Positions 34,517 to 43,279 of a DNA stretch of 64,000 nt are shown here, piece by piece. The stretch comes from Nocardia amikacinitolerans NBRC 108937 (GTDB lineage Bacteria; Actinomycetota; Actinomycetes; Mycobacteriales; Mycobacteriaceae), in NCBI RefSeq assembly GCF_001612615.1, contig NZ_BDAU01000031.1, forward strand, positions 1 to 64,000. Direction: 5' to 3'. Under the pieces are notes generated by a model. That model saw nothing but the letters and a program-made list of their open reading frames with translations. It was not told the origin of the DNA and searched no databases. Both the position numbers and the translations under genes were made by a program. Numbering within the stretch: the first letter of the stretch is position 1; the number at the start of each line of letters is the position of its first letter.

Positions 34517-35128
34517 TCAGCGATTCTTCCGTGCCACAAGCACGGCATCGCGAAGCTCGATCTGGTGACTGCCGTGCGTCACCGTTCGAGAACTGTTCTC
34601 CGCCATCATGATTTCCCAGCGGACGGGATCCAGCTCCGCCGCCAGGTCTTCCGCCGTGACATGCACTCCGGAGGCGTGCGCCGCCGAATGCGCGTCCGAC
34701 GGATGGTGTCCGACGATGAGCAGCGTGCCGCCGGGTGCGACCGCGGGTGCCAGTCGGTGCAGCAATGTTTCGGCTCCGATGACGGGGTGGGCGTAGTGGG
34801 AGCAGACCAAGTCGAAACCGTTCTCCGGCGGCATCCATTCGGTCAGATCTGCTGCGAGCCAATCGATTCGATCGGCCACCTCGGGCCCGCGGATGTCGGC
34901 ACGCTCGCGGGCGCGCTCGAGAGCCGCTGTGGCGAAGTCGACGGCCGTCACCCGCCAGCCGTGCGCGGCGAGCCAAACCGCTTCCGCGCCTTCGCCGCAG
35001 CCCGCGTCAAGGGCGCGACCCGGCGGTAGTTTCGCCGCCTCGACCGTCAGGTGTGGGTTCGGCTCCACGTGCGGAGTCGACGTGCGGTAGCGGTTCTCCC
35101 AAAAGGCGTGGTCGAGTTGTTCGGACAC
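34517..35128 (-). CDS. Class I SAM-dependent methyltransferase
   Basis: 203 residues from GTG 35128 after AAAGGA. Motif I LDAGCGEGAEAVWLAAHG (about 40-57), acidic VTAVDFATAAL, and FDLVCSHYAHPVI. TehB/UbiE-like small-molecule methyltransferase fold. It starts 17 nt after the flavoprotein stop, so both are co-transcribed. This pairing is common in actinobacteria (from memory); substrate unknown. Confidence 0.92.
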   Translation of the reverse strand: MSEQLDHAFWENRYRTSTPHVEPNPHLTVEAAKLPPGRALDAGCGEGAEAVWLAAHGWRVTAVDFATAALERARERADIRGPEVADRIDWLAADLTEWMPPENGFDLVCSHYAHPVIGAETLLHRLAPAVAPGGTLLIVGHHPSDAHSAAHASGVHVTAEDLAAELDPVRWEIMMAENSSRTVTHGSHQIELRDAVLVARKNR

Positions 35129-35145
35129 GGTGATCCTTTCGTCGT

Positions 35146-36192
35146 TCAGAGGCCGTGGCGGCTGTCGCCGGAGCTCGTCTCGCACAGGCGCGCTTCGGTG
35201 TCGGTCGAGAACGGATGCCTTCGCTCCGGCCGTGCGCGGTCTCCGTTTGCGCTCGGGTAGGCCGCGACCGCGTGTCGGGTGTCCTCGGCGACCAGATCGG
35301 CGTTGATCTGTGCGCCCGCCGTGGCACCCGCGGCGGCCGCTGTTCCGACTTGGGCGGCCAGGTCGGTGACGTTGCCCGCCGCCCACACGCCGGGCACGTC
35401 GGTGCGTCCGGTCGGGTCTGCCGCGATTAACTCGCCCATCGGGTGCTCGCTGGTGCGCAGTCCGAGCGTGGCGAGGAATTCGGCCCGGGCCACCATGCGC
35501 GACCCGACCGCGACGACCTCGCGTTCGATCACCGTGCCGTCGGTGAGCCGCACGCCGGTGATGCGGTCGTCGGCGATCACCAGGCTCGCGACTTCGCCCT
35601 CGACCAGCCGGACACCGCGGGCGGTCAGCTGCACCGTCTCGTCCTGTGTCGGTGCGGTGGTGCCGATGAAGAACGTCACGTCGGCGCTCAGCTGCCGGAA
35701 CAGCAGCGCCTGGTGGACCGACATCGGACCCGTGGCGAGCACGCCGATCGCCCGGTCGCGCACCTCCCAGCCGTGGCAGTACGGGCAGTGCACCACGTCG
35801 CGCCCCCAGCGTTCGCGCAGGCCGGGGATGTCGGGCAGCTCATCGACCAAGCCGGTGGCGACCAGCAATCTGCGGGCGCGGACGGTTCGGTCGTCGGCCG
35901 TCGTCACCACGAACCCGTCGCCGTCACGGCTCGCGTCGCGCACCTCGCCGGAGACGAGCTGAACGCCGAACTGGCGGACCTCCGCGCGGCCGCGTTCCAG
36001 CAGCTCCGCGGGCGGCATGCCCTCTCGCGCGAGCAGGCCGTGCACGCCGTCGGCCGGTGCGTTGCGCGGCGCGCCCGCGTCGATCACCAGCACCGAGCGG
36101 CGCGATCGGCCGAGCATGAGCGCGCCGCTCAAGCCCGCGGCGCCGCCGCCGAGTACCACCACGTCATAGCTGTCTCTCAGTTGATCGGTCAC
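35146..36192 (-). CDS. Thioredoxin-reductase-like FAD/NAD(P) oxidoreductase
   Basis: 348 residues from the GTG at 36192 after GGAGGT. FAD motif VVVLGGGAAGLSGALMLGRS (about 11-30), redox CPYC (C136, C139) in HCPYCHGWEVRD, and C-terminal GVWAAGNVTDLAAQVGTAAA. The NAD(P) loop is IGVLATGP, where classical TrxB has GGGDSA, suggesting altered nucleotide binding. The C-terminal ~40 residues extend past the usual length. Divergent from an XRE-cupin regulator. Confidence 0.92.
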   Translation of the reverse strand: MTDQLRDSYDVVVLGGGAAGLSGALMLGRSRRSVLVIDAGAPRNAPADGVHGLLAREGMPPAELLERGRAEVRQFGVQLVSGEVRDASRDGDGFVVTTADDRTVRARRLLVATGLVDELPDIPGLRERWGRDVVHCPYCHGWEVRDRAIGVLATGPMSVHQALLFRQLSADVTFFIGTTAPTQDETVQLTARGVRLVEGEVASLVIADDRITGVRLTDGTVIEREVVAVGSRMVARAEFLATLGLRTSEHPMGELIAADPTGRTDVPGVWAAGNVTDLAAQVGTAAAAGATAGAQINADLVAEDTRHAVAAYPSANGDRARPERRHPFSTDTEARLCETSSGDSRHGL

Positions 36193-36245
36193 GTGACCAC
36201 CTCCTGCGACGACTATGCGAGCCGCACCGTCGTACCGGCAACATT

Positions 36246-36264
36246 GTTTGCCACTCTGGCAAAC
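36246..36264. promoter_or_regulatory. Palindromic operator before XRE-cupin regulator
   Basis: GTTTGCCA (36246-36253), CTC, and TGGCAAAC (36257-36264): a perfect 8-bp inverted repeat ending 7 nt before the regulator's ATG and lying between it and the divergent flavoprotein. Likely an autoregulatory XRE site. Confidence 0.7.
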
Positions 36265-36271
36265 TGGTGCC

Positions 36272-36865
36272 ATGGACGACGACCTGGACCGAGCACTCGA
36301 CGCGGTCGGTCCCCGACTGCGTGCCCTGCGGCGGGAGCGTGAAACCACGCTGGCCGATCTTTCGGCGACCACCGGGATATCCGTGAGCACCCTCTCTCGG
36401 CTGGAGTCCGGCGCGCGGCGGCCCACCCTCGAACTGTTGCTGCCTCTCGCCAAGGCGCACGGCGTCACGCTGGACGAGCTCGTCGACGCGCCGCCCACCG
36501 GCGATCCGCGCATCCACCTGCGGCCGGTCACCCACCACGGCATGACCATGGTTCCGCTGACCCGTCGCGCGGGCGGCATCCAGGCGTACAAGGTCGTCCT
36601 GCCGCCCGCCGACCCCCGCGTCGAACCTCAGCCCAAGACCCACGAAGGGTACGAATGGGTCTACGTCCTGAACGGACGCCTCCGCGTCATCCTCGGCGAG
36701 CACGATCTGATACTGGCCCCCGGCGAAGCGGCCGAATTCGACACCCACATACCCCACTGGTTCGGCGCCGCCGCCGCCGAACCAGTCGAATTCCTCAGCC
36801 TCTTCGGCAAACAGGGCGAACGCGCCCACCTCCGCGCCCGCCCGAAGTCGAAACGCGAAGAGTGA
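36272..36865 (+). CDS. XRE-family regulator with C-terminal cupin
   Basis: 197 residues from ATG 36272; the frame opens at 36215, but the palindrome lies before this ATG. HTH_XRE: RLRALRRERETTLADLSATT, then GISVSTLSRLESGARRPT. Cupin domain about 105-180 (HEGYEWVYVLNGRLRVILGE, then LAPGEAAEFDTHIPHWFG) with conserved His/Glu. Such regulators sense small metabolites. Likely controls the divergent flavoprotein-methyltransferase operon. Confidence 0.94.
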   Translation: MDDDLDRALDAVGPRLRALRRERETTLADLSATTGISVSTLSRLESGARRPTLELLLPLAKAHGVTLDELVDAPPTGDPRIHLRPVTHHGMTMVPLTRRAGGIQAYKVVLPPADPRVEPQPKTHEGYEWVYVLNGRLRVILGEHDLILAPGEAAEFDTHIPHWFGAAAAEPVEFLSLFGKQGERAHLRARPKSKREE

Positions 36866-36899
36866 GGCGCACTGCACCGCGTCGCGCGACGCGGTGCAT

Positions 36900-36928
36900 T
36901 GACTTCAAGGAAGCGCCGTATGAAGTCA
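36900..36928. repeat. Inverted repeat after the XRE-cupin gene
   Basis: TGACTTCA (36900-36907) and TGAAGTCA (36921-36928), a perfect 8-bp stem with a 13-nt loop, 34 nt after the regulator stop. It could terminate the regulator transcript or act before the HEPN gene at 37043. Confidence 0.5.
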
Positions 36929-37042
36929 GCTGGGCGGCAAAGGCTCTCGGCCTCGAGTGGGTGAAAGAATTGAAGAGCCCCAGGCGCGTGAATTGCTTCA
37001 GAGGCGACACTGGGGCGTTCCGCTACAGGCTACCATGCTGCG

Positions 37043-38014
37043 GTGGCGACCGACTACAGCGCGACACCCGTCTGGGATCTGCTTTCCGAGCCACGGCTGC
37101 TTCCGTATCTGGACGCGGCCGACCAGGACAAAGAGGCCGCACTACGCCTGTACGCGTGGACCAGCCGCACCGCCGCGGCTTCGTTCGAGATCGTCGGTCA
37201 CCTCGAAGTGCTACTCCGCAACTCGTTGGACAGGCGGCTGCGCGAGCACTATCGGGAAGCCTCCGTCGGCATTCCGTGGTTTCTGATGCCGACGCCCGGC
37301 GGGGAAAGCCTGTCGGAGGCTGTCGAAACTGTGCGGGCTCGGCTCCGGCCGATGAACCAGGAGTCCAGGGATCAGATCGTCGCCGGGCTTAGTTTTGGCT
37401 TCTGGTCCGGTCTCGTCGGCAGGAAGTACGAGCAACTGTGGCGCGATTGCCTGCACCGCGCGTTTCCGAACTCGTCCGGTCAACGAAAGCAGGTCTCGTC
37501 GGCTATCGAGGGTGTGCGAAAGTTCCGCAACCGATTGGCGCACCATGATTGTCTGCTGAATGTGGACGTCCCCTTCGAGATTCGGCGGGTTCTCGAGGTC
37601 GCCGGGTACATCGACGTGGATGCCGAAGGGTGGCTCGCGAAACTCAGCCGGTTCTTTCGCCCGGTCGACCGCATGGCCTTCTATGTGCACTCGCAGATCC
37701 AAAAGGAAATCCCGCGAATCCGCCATCGACGCGACAATGTCGAGTGGACTTCGAGTTCGGCCGACCGGCTGCGTGGTTCGGCGGATTCGAACGACCGGAA
37801 GATCGCGGCTGTCATCGACCACTCGCGAACTGTCGGTTGGGTCGAGGGGGCGTACCAGATCTTCCTACTGACGCGTCCCGGAGATCCGACTCACAGATCG
37901 CTGGAGATGGCCCTTCCGCACAACGGTGCTGGGCGCGGAACGGCTTTCACCCAAAAGCAACGCTATGTTTCGCTCCACGCCCTCGAGACCGCGAAGACGA
38001 CGGCAGACCTCTGA
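37043..38014 (+). CDS. Abi-like protein with HEPN RNase motif
   Basis: 323 residues from a GTG. Abi_2/AbiD-like pattern: helical N-terminus (FEIVGHLEVLLRNSLDRRLR), FWSGLVGRKYEQLWRDCL, and the HEPN motif FRNRLAHHDCLL (R-x4-H) at about 161. Abortive-infection proteins of this type are RNases that stop phage growth by damaging host RNA. It stands alone, with no obvious partner or antitoxin beside it, and codon use is less GC3-biased than the core genes. Phage defence is inferred from the family. Confidence 0.82.
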   Translation: MATDYSATPVWDLLSEPRLLPYLDAADQDKEAALRLYAWTSRTAAASFEIVGHLEVLLRNSLDRRLREHYREASVGIPWFLMPTPGGESLSEAVETVRARLRPMNQESRDQIVAGLSFGFWSGLVGRKYEQLWRDCLHRAFPNSSGQRKQVSSAIEGVRKFRNRLAHHDCLLNVDVPFEIRRVLEVAGYIDVDAEGWLAKLSRFFRPVDRMAFYVHSQIQKEIPRIRHRRDNVEWTSSSADRLRGSADSNDRKIAAVIDHSRTVGWVEGAYQIFLLTRPGDPTHRSLEMALPHNGAGRGTAFTQKQRYVSLHALETAKTTADL

Positions 38015-38029
38015 CGAAACCCCGTACGC

Positions 38030-38890
38030 CTACGTAAGGAGTTGGTTGAAGAAGGTGCGGTAGGCGCGGAGGGTGTTGCGGAGGTCTTCGGTGTCGGGGT
38101 CCTCGGACCAGCGGGTGGTGAGGGCGCGGCGGTGTTCGGAGTAGGCCGCGGTGAGGTGGTCGATGGTGTTGGCGACGAGGTTGTCGGCGTGGGACACCGC
38201 TTCGCCGGGGTTGTCGATGAAAGAGCCTTGGACGGTGCGCCATTCGGTGCGGAGGCGCTCGATTTCGGCTTCGGTGAAGAGTGAGATGGGTTCGTCGTGC
38301 GGTGCAGTTGGTTTCCCGTTCGTGGTCTCGGCGGCGGGGGCGGTCGACTGGGTGACGCTCTTGTCGGGGGCGGAGGTTTCCTCGGCGGGCTCTGGCGAAG
38401 GGCTCGTCTCGGTGAGTGAATCGGTGGCGGTAGTGGGCGTTTCGTCCCGCGAGCTGGTCGGCGCGGCCACCTCGGCGCCGTGCGGAATCGCAGCTGTGGT
38501 GTTGTCGCGGGCTGCGCCGTCGCCGTGCACGGCCTGCGTGGTGCGAGCATCACGTGTGGCGGTCGGGTCTACCTGGACGCTGGTCGGACTGTCGCCCGAC
38601 GTGTGCACGGGCCCGTCGGCGGGCGTGGAGTCGGTGGCGTCGCGCGCCCCACGGTCCGTACCCGCCGTCGAGTCGGCGTTGCCGGGCGCATCGATGTTGT
38701 TGCTCGGCGCGGAGTTGGCGCTGCGTGCCTCGAGGTTGTCGTCCGGCGAAGCGTTGGCGCCGCGTGCTTCGAGGTTGGGGTTGTGCTCGGTTGTGGCGCC
38801 GCGTGATTCGAGATCAGCGCCAGGTGTTCGGTCGCTCGGCACGATGGGTTCGGTTGTGGCGCGGCGGGTTTCGGTGCGATCGGTGTTCAT
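38030..38890 (-). CDS. Disordered protein with C-terminal domain shared with its neighbour
   Basis: 286 residues. About 190 N-terminal residues are Thr/Ala/Asp/Pro-rich and probably disordered, with a degenerate repeat NLEARGANASPDD / NLEARSANSAPSN. The C-terminal ~85 residues (LRTEWRTVQGSFIDNPGEAV, SHADNLVANTIDHL, LRNTLRAYRTFFNQLL) resemble the C-terminal part of the upstream gene product. No membrane segment. Its ATG overlaps the upstream stop (ATGA), so the pair is coupled. Function unknown. Confidence 0.8.
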   Translation of the reverse strand: MNTDRTETRRATTEPIVPSDRTPGADLESRGATTEHNPNLEARGANASPDDNLEARSANSAPSNNIDAPGNADSTAGTDRGARDATDSTPADGPVHTSGDSPTSVQVDPTATRDARTTQAVHGDGAARDNTTAAIPHGAEVAAPTSSRDETPTTATDSLTETSPSPEPAEETSAPDKSVTQSTAPAAETTNGKPTAPHDEPISLFTEAEIERLRTEWRTVQGSFIDNPGEAVSHADNLVANTIDHLTAAYSEHRRALTTRWSEDPDTEDLRNTLRAYRTFFNQLLT

Positions 38891-39444
38891 GAGAGGGCGT
38901 CCTTGGTCTGGCGGGTTCGGCCGTTGAGGAGGTCGTGGAAGAGTTCGCGATAGTGCACGATGGCCGTGCGCATATCCTCGGTGGTGGTCTCGCCGTTGGT
39001 GCGGGTTGCGATGGCGTGGGCGCTGCGGTAGTGGCCGAGGGCGGGGGCGTGCTCGACGGAGAGGTCGGCCAGTTGCTGGTCGTAGCTCTCGGCGGGGTAG
39101 CCGCGATCGGACATGACGCTGGTGACCAGGCGATCGGCCTCGGAGAGCGCGGCGGCGGGATCGTCTACGAAGCGTTCCTGCACGTCGGCCCACCGAGCGG
39201 TGTACTGCTTGCGCTGGTCCTCGGAGAGGTCGCGCAGCTCGAGCCCGGCGTGGCGGAGTTCGCGTTCGCGTAGTTCGCGTTCGGCGGCGCGGCGGCCGTC
39301 CCGCTGCTCGACGGCCCGGTCGTATTCGGGCCCGAATCGTTTGCGCAAGCGGCGAGTTCGCAGCGCGGGCCAGGACAAGAGCAGTACGGCCGTGAGCGCG
39401 ACGAGCACCGCCACGATCGCCACGGCCACCATTGCGGATGACAC
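38887..39444 (-). CDS. Membrane-anchored paralogue of the adjacent disordered protein
   Basis: 185 residues from GTG 39444 with AAGGAG 8 nt upstream. One N-terminal membrane helix (MVAVAIVAVLVALTAVLLLS), an Arg/Glu coiled coil (about 40-80), then a domain with WADVQERFVDDPAAALSEAD, RLVTSVMSDRG and IVHYRELFHDLL. The domain is shared with the downstream protein. Possibly a membrane anchor and a soluble partner; unnamed family. Confidence 0.82.
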   Translation of the reverse strand: MSSAMVAVAIVAVLVALTAVLLLSWPALRTRRLRKRFGPEYDRAVEQRDGRRAAERELRERELRHAGLELRDLSEDQRKQYTARWADVQERFVDDPAAALSEADRLVTSVMSDRGYPAESYDQQLADLSVEHAPALGHYRSAHAIATRTNGETTTEDMRTAIVHYRELFHDLLNGRTRQTKDALS

Positions 39445-39568
39445 GGGTTTCTCCTTCGACGAGTCTGTCGAAGCGGAAATGCCTCGTTCCGCCGCATCCA
39501 AACCTCCGACCTTCGAACCGACCGGTTTCGAGTACTGTTCGAGTGCGGCGATTCTCAGGAATCTGCCG

Positions 39569-40312
39569 CTACGGCACCTCGCTCGCGATCGCGATCGCGT
39601 CCGCGGCCACGATCAGCTTGTCGGCAACGGTGTCCGGCGCGGTCAGTCCCGCCAAGTGATGACCGGAGCACTCGATGACGGGTTGGCCGGCGGCCCGGGC
39701 GGTTTCGGCATGGTCGCGATAGGTCTCGCTCATCAAGACGTAGGCTGCGGCCCCTGCCCAGACGACGTCCGGCGCGGCTTCGGTGAAGAACGCGTAGGGC
39801 AGCCGGGGGACCTCGGCGACGAACTCCGCACGCACCCGCGGATCGGGGAGAATCTCGAGCAGGGTTCCGGAAGGCAGCCATTCGTGCCATGGCGGCAGCA
39901 GGCCGTCGCGAACCATCGCGCGCAGCTGCTCGTCGAATTCCCTTGGCAGAACGTCCAACTCGGGCGCTCCGGGATGTGGCAGCTCGGCGTCCGCGTAGAC
40001 GAGTCCACGGATGCGGCCGGGCAGGACGGCCGCGATCGCGGGCAGCAGCGGGCCGGCGCCGCTGTGCCCGACGAGGATCAGATCGCCCTGCTCGGGCACA
40101 TCGCGGGCTACCGCATCGGCGATGTCGCGGTGGTACGGGCCCGGTCCGGTCGCGGCGGCGCGAAGGTCCGGTGCGACGGCGGGCCTGCCCGTCCTCTCCA
40201 GTGCGGCGGCGACGAGACGCCAGGTGATCGGCCCGACGAGTGGGCTGTGTACGAGGACGAGCACAGGATGATCCACGCGGTCACCACCTTGCACCGGGCC
40301 GGTTCGGTCCAT
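39569..40312 (-). CDS. Alpha/beta hydrolase
   Basis: 247 residues. Oxyanion region VLVHSPLVGPITW, nucleophile elbow LVGHSGAGPL (Ser in GHSGAG), acid near VWAGAAAYVLM, and terminal His in SGHHLAGL. Small esterase/lactonase-like member; substrate unknown. Starts 9 nt after the EamA stop, so they form an operon. Confidence 0.9.
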   Translation of the reverse strand: MDRTGPVQGGDRVDHPVLVLVHSPLVGPITWRLVAAALERTGRPAVAPDLRAAATGPGPYHRDIADAVARDVPEQGDLILVGHSGAGPLLPAIAAVLPGRIRGLVYADAELPHPGAPELDVLPREFDEQLRAMVRDGLLPPWHEWLPSGTLLEILPDPRVRAEFVAEVPRLPYAFFTEAAPDVVWAGAAAYVLMSETYRDHAETARAAGQPVIECSGHHLAGLTAPDTVADKLIVAADAIAIASEVP

Positions 40313-40321
40313 GCGACGAAT

Positions 40322-41302
40322 CTAGCTCGCCCGCAGGGAATCGGGCTCCGGCGAAACGGAATCGGCCGTGGGGCTGGCCGAAGCGGTCTCGGAATCAACT
40401 GTCGCACCGCCTTCTTCGGCGTCGCCCGGCGTCGGCGAGATTGAATCATCCTCCGCAGGACGCGTATTCAACCACGCTCCGACGAACATCAATCCCGCCC
40501 CGATTCCCTGCAACGGAGCGATGGATTCCCCGAGCAGCACCCACGCGCACGTCAACCCGAAAGCCGGGACGAGGAATATCGCGGAGGCGGCGGTGGTCGG
40601 CCCCACCTGACCGACCGCGCGGTAGTACAGCACGTACGCGAGCGCCGTCGGCAGTGCGCCGAGATACGCCTGGTTGAGCCAGAATTCGGGGCCCAACTCC
40701 GACCAACGCACGTCATCGAAAGCGGGTACCGCGAGCAGTCCGAGGGCGACGGTGCCCGCGGCGGTCGCGTAGAGGGTGACCATGGCCGCTGGTAACCGGC
40801 TCAACAGCGGCGCGCCGAGCAGCGTGTAGGCAGACCAACAGGCCGCGGCGCCGAGAAACGCCAGGTCGCCGAGCAATCGGGTGTTTCCGGTATCCGGAAT
40901 GCCGAGGAAGAACACGACCCCGCCGACTACCGCGAGAACCAATCCGAGCAACTGCACCACGGACAATCGCACGCGCCCGAGCAGGATGCCCACCATGACG
41001 GTGCAGACCGGCGCGGCCATCGGCACGATCACACTGCCGTCGGCCGCGGGCGCCAAGGAGAGACCGAGGAAGAACAGCGCGTTGTAGCCGAACACGCCGA
41101 CCATGCCGACGCCCGCGGCGCGCGGCACTTCGGCGGCGGGCAGCCGAGGCGCGCGCAGGACCGCGAGCAACACGAGGGTGCCGCCGAGGAACCGCAGGAA
41201 CCCCGCCACCTCGTGCGGGACTTCGGCGACGGCGGCCTTGGACGACGCGAAAGCGCTGCCCCACAGGGCCATGACCAGGATCAACAGCAGACGGATACGC
41301 AC
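40322..41302 (-). CDS. EamA/DMT-family transporter
   Basis: 326 residues with ten hydrophobic segments in two EamA repeats (MALWGSAFASSKAAVAEVPH, GYNALFFLGLSLAPAADGSV; second repeat ACWSAYTLLGAPLLSRLP, LPTALAYVLYYRAVGQVGPT). The C-terminal ~40 residues are polar, Ser/Glu/Asp-rich. Exports amino acids or related metabolites in the family. Divergent from an AraC regulator. Confidence 0.94.
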   Translation of the reverse strand: MRIRLLLILVMALWGSAFASSKAAVAEVPHEVAGFLRFLGGTLVLLAVLRAPRLPAAEVPRAAGVGMVGVFGYNALFFLGLSLAPAADGSVIVPMAAPVCTVMVGILLGRVRLSVVQLLGLVLAVVGGVVFFLGIPDTGNTRLLGDLAFLGAAACWSAYTLLGAPLLSRLPAAMVTLYATAAGTVALGLLAVPAFDDVRWSELGPEFWLNQAYLGALPTALAYVLYYRAVGQVGPTTAASAIFLVPAFGLTCAWVLLGESIAPLQGIGAGLMFVGAWLNTRPAEDDSISPTPGDAEEGGATVDSETASASPTADSVSPEPDSLRAS

Positions 41303-41364
41303 GCCTCGATACTCGGCGCCGACCGCCCCCGCGTATTGAACGCTGGTGCGGGGACAATGGGGCG

Positions 41365-42180
41365 GTGAGCGAATGGGTCGAATATCGGCGGATGCCGGAC
41401 CGGCCGGTGGAGGTGATGCGCGCCCACTTCGAGCGACACGTCTACCACCCGCACGCGCACGAGACCTACTCGTTCGGTCTCACCGACTTCGGCGCGCAGA
41501 GTTTCGACTGCCGCGGCGCCGCCTGGGTCAGCGCGACGGGCATGGTGATGGCGTTCAACCCGGACGAACCGCACAACGGGCACAGCGCCACCGAGGCGGG
41601 CTTCACCTATCGCATCGTGCACATCGGCACCGAGCTGATCACCGACTTGCTGTCCGACCTGGCCGGTCGCCCCGCGGGCCTTCCGCTGTTCGCGGAACCG
41701 GTCCTGCACGATCCGCTGCTCGTGGGCGCGCTCGGCAGGCTGTACGCGAGCTTGACCTCGCCCGCCACCGAATTGGCAAGGGACGAGGCGCTTTCCGCTT
41801 CGGTGGCGGCGCTGGTGCAGCGCGGAGCACGGACTCCCCGCACCAGAACGGTGGTCGGCGGCGGCAACGGTGCGATCGCGCGCCGGGTGCGCGAGGTCCT
41901 GGACGAGCGCTATCTGGAGACGCTGTCGATGGACGATCTCGTCACCGCGACGGGCGCCAGCCGCTTCGCCCTCTACCGCGCCTTCCGCGCGAACTACGGT
42001 CTCGCGCCTAGCGATTACCAGCGCATCCTGCGGCTGCGAGCGGCGCGACGGTTGATCGCGACGGGCCACCCCGTCGCCGAGGCGGCCGTGGCCGCGGGCT
42101 TCGCCGATCAAGCGCACCTGACCCGCTGGTTCCGTCGCTGCTACGGCATCACGCCGGGGGTGTATTCGCGCGCGGGATAA
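41365..42180 (+). CDS. AraC-family regulator with cupin-like sensor
   Basis: 271 residues from a GTG. N-terminal AraC_binding cupin (HVYHPHAHETYSFGLTDFGA), C-terminal double helix-turn-helix (LSMDDLVTATGASRFALYRA, EAAVAAGFADQAHLTRWFRR). The 62-bp gap to the divergent EamA gene makes that transporter the likely target, as in other AraC-exporter pairs. Confidence 0.95.
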   Translation: MSEWVEYRRMPDRPVEVMRAHFERHVYHPHAHETYSFGLTDFGAQSFDCRGAAWVSATGMVMAFNPDEPHNGHSATEAGFTYRIVHIGTELITDLLSDLAGRPAGLPLFAEPVLHDPLLVGALGRLYASLTSPATELARDEALSASVAALVQRGARTPRTRTVVGGGNGAIARRVREVLDERYLETLSMDDLVTATGASRFALYRAFRANYGLAPSDYQRILRLRAARRLIATGHPVAEAAVAAGFADQAHLTRWFRRCYGITPGVYSRAG

Positions 42181-42191
42181 ACAGGAGGGCC

Positions 42192-42359
42192 GTGCTCGTG
42201 CCCGGCGTTGTCCGCGCCGGCTGATCAGGCGTGTGGGTCGTGCCTGGCGTTGTTCGCGCGCTGGCTGATCAGGCCTGTGGGTCGTGCCTGACGTTGCTCG
42301 CGCGCTGGTTGATCAGGCTGCGACTCGCGTTGAGCGTTGTCCGCGCCGGCTGATCAGGC
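42192..42359. repeat. Tandem array, four copies of a ~44-bp unit
   Basis: Copies at about 42192-42230 (partial), 42231-42274, 42275-42318 and 42319-42359. Each ends in CTGATCAGGC or TTGATCAGGC and carries GCGTTGYYCGCGC. It fills the gap between two convergent genes; the last copy includes the stop of the minus-strand membrane protein. Confidence 0.85.
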
Positions 42360-42698
42360 CGTAGCCCGCGCCCAGCGCCGTTTCGCCCAGCGGCGCACGG
42401 TCGGGCTGACCAGCAGCGCGGGTAGTAGCACGATCGAGCCGAGCAGCATGCCGACCAGCATCAGCCCCGCGAGTAGCTCCCCGATCGCCTGCACCGCGGC
42501 GGGCGCGGCGAACAGCGCGGCGAACGCGGCGACCGCGACGGCGGGCGGGTAGTGCCCGGCCTGGGCGAGTATCGCGGCGGCCGTGCCGAAAGCGACGGCG
42601 AAGGCGAGGCCGACGACGCCGATCAGGTAGTTGTCCCAGGCGAACCAGCTCGGGCCGTGCCGCCGGAAATGCCGAAGTTCTCCCATCGTCGGGAGCAT
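42354..42698 (-). CDS. Small membrane protein (4 TM), unknown function
   Basis: 114 residues (or 110 from a second ATG at 42686). Helices: YLIGVVGLAFAVAFGTAAAI, PAVAVAAFAALFAAPAAVQA, and LLAGLMLVGMLLGSIVLLPA; basic C-terminus. No family recognised. Convergent with the AraC gene across the tandem repeat. Confidence 0.75.
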   Translation of the reverse strand: MLPTMGELRHFRRHGPSWFAWDNYLIGVVGLAFAVAFGTAAAILAQAGHYPPAVAVAAFAALFAAPAAVQAIGELLAGLMLVGMLLGSIVLLPALLVSPTVRRWAKRRWARATA

Positions 42699-42741
42699 AG
42701 TGCGCTGTTGCTGCGCCGTAACGGATTCGGTGAAGTCGGGC

Positions 42742-43224
42742 TCAGCGCGCCGCGGGCGGCCGCGGCCACGGGTTGTGCTCGAGGTTTTCGATGGACTCGT
42801 TGAAACGCGCGACCAGCGCGCTGAGCTGATGGATATCGGACTCCGACCACTCGGCGACCACGGCGCCGATACCGTCGCGGCTCTGGGCGCGGTCGGCGGC
42901 GAGCAGTTCCATGCCTTTGGCGCTGGCCCGGATTTTGCGTGCGATACCGCCTTCGGGGTCCGGAACCCGTTCCACCAGATCGTGTTTGAGCATGGCGCCG
43001 ACCTGCCGGTTGATGGTGGAGATGTCGAGGCGGAAGGCGTCGGCGAGTTCGCGAAGGGTGAGCGGGTTGTCGATCTCCAACCTGGTCAGGATGAGAAAGG
43101 CCGACCGGTCCAGCTGAAAGCCAGGACGGCGCAGCACCGAGGCCGGGAAATGCCGGGAGAGCAGGGCGAGCTCGAAGGCGAGGCGCGTCAGCGCCGCGGG
43201 GTCGGTGGGTTCCCGGTCTGGCAT
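42742..43224 (-). CDS. MarR-family repressor
   Basis: 160 residues from ATG 43224. Winged helix: LDRSAFLILTRLEIDNPLTL, RELADAFRLDISTINRQVGA, and wing VERVPDPEGGIARKIRA. Divergent from an MFS exporter with a perfect palindrome just before the exporter's start; the likely regulator of that pump. Confidence 0.95.
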   Translation of the reverse strand: MPDREPTDPAALTRLAFELALLSRHFPASVLRRPGFQLDRSAFLILTRLEIDNPLTLRELADAFRLDISTINRQVGAMLKHDLVERVPDPEGGIARKIRASAKGMELLAADRAQSRDGIGAVVAEWSESDIHQLSALVARFNESIENLEHNPWPRPPAAR

Positions 43225-43279
43225 GGCACTCACTATGTCGCCTGGATCACTTCGATGACAAATTGTGCAGCATACACAC

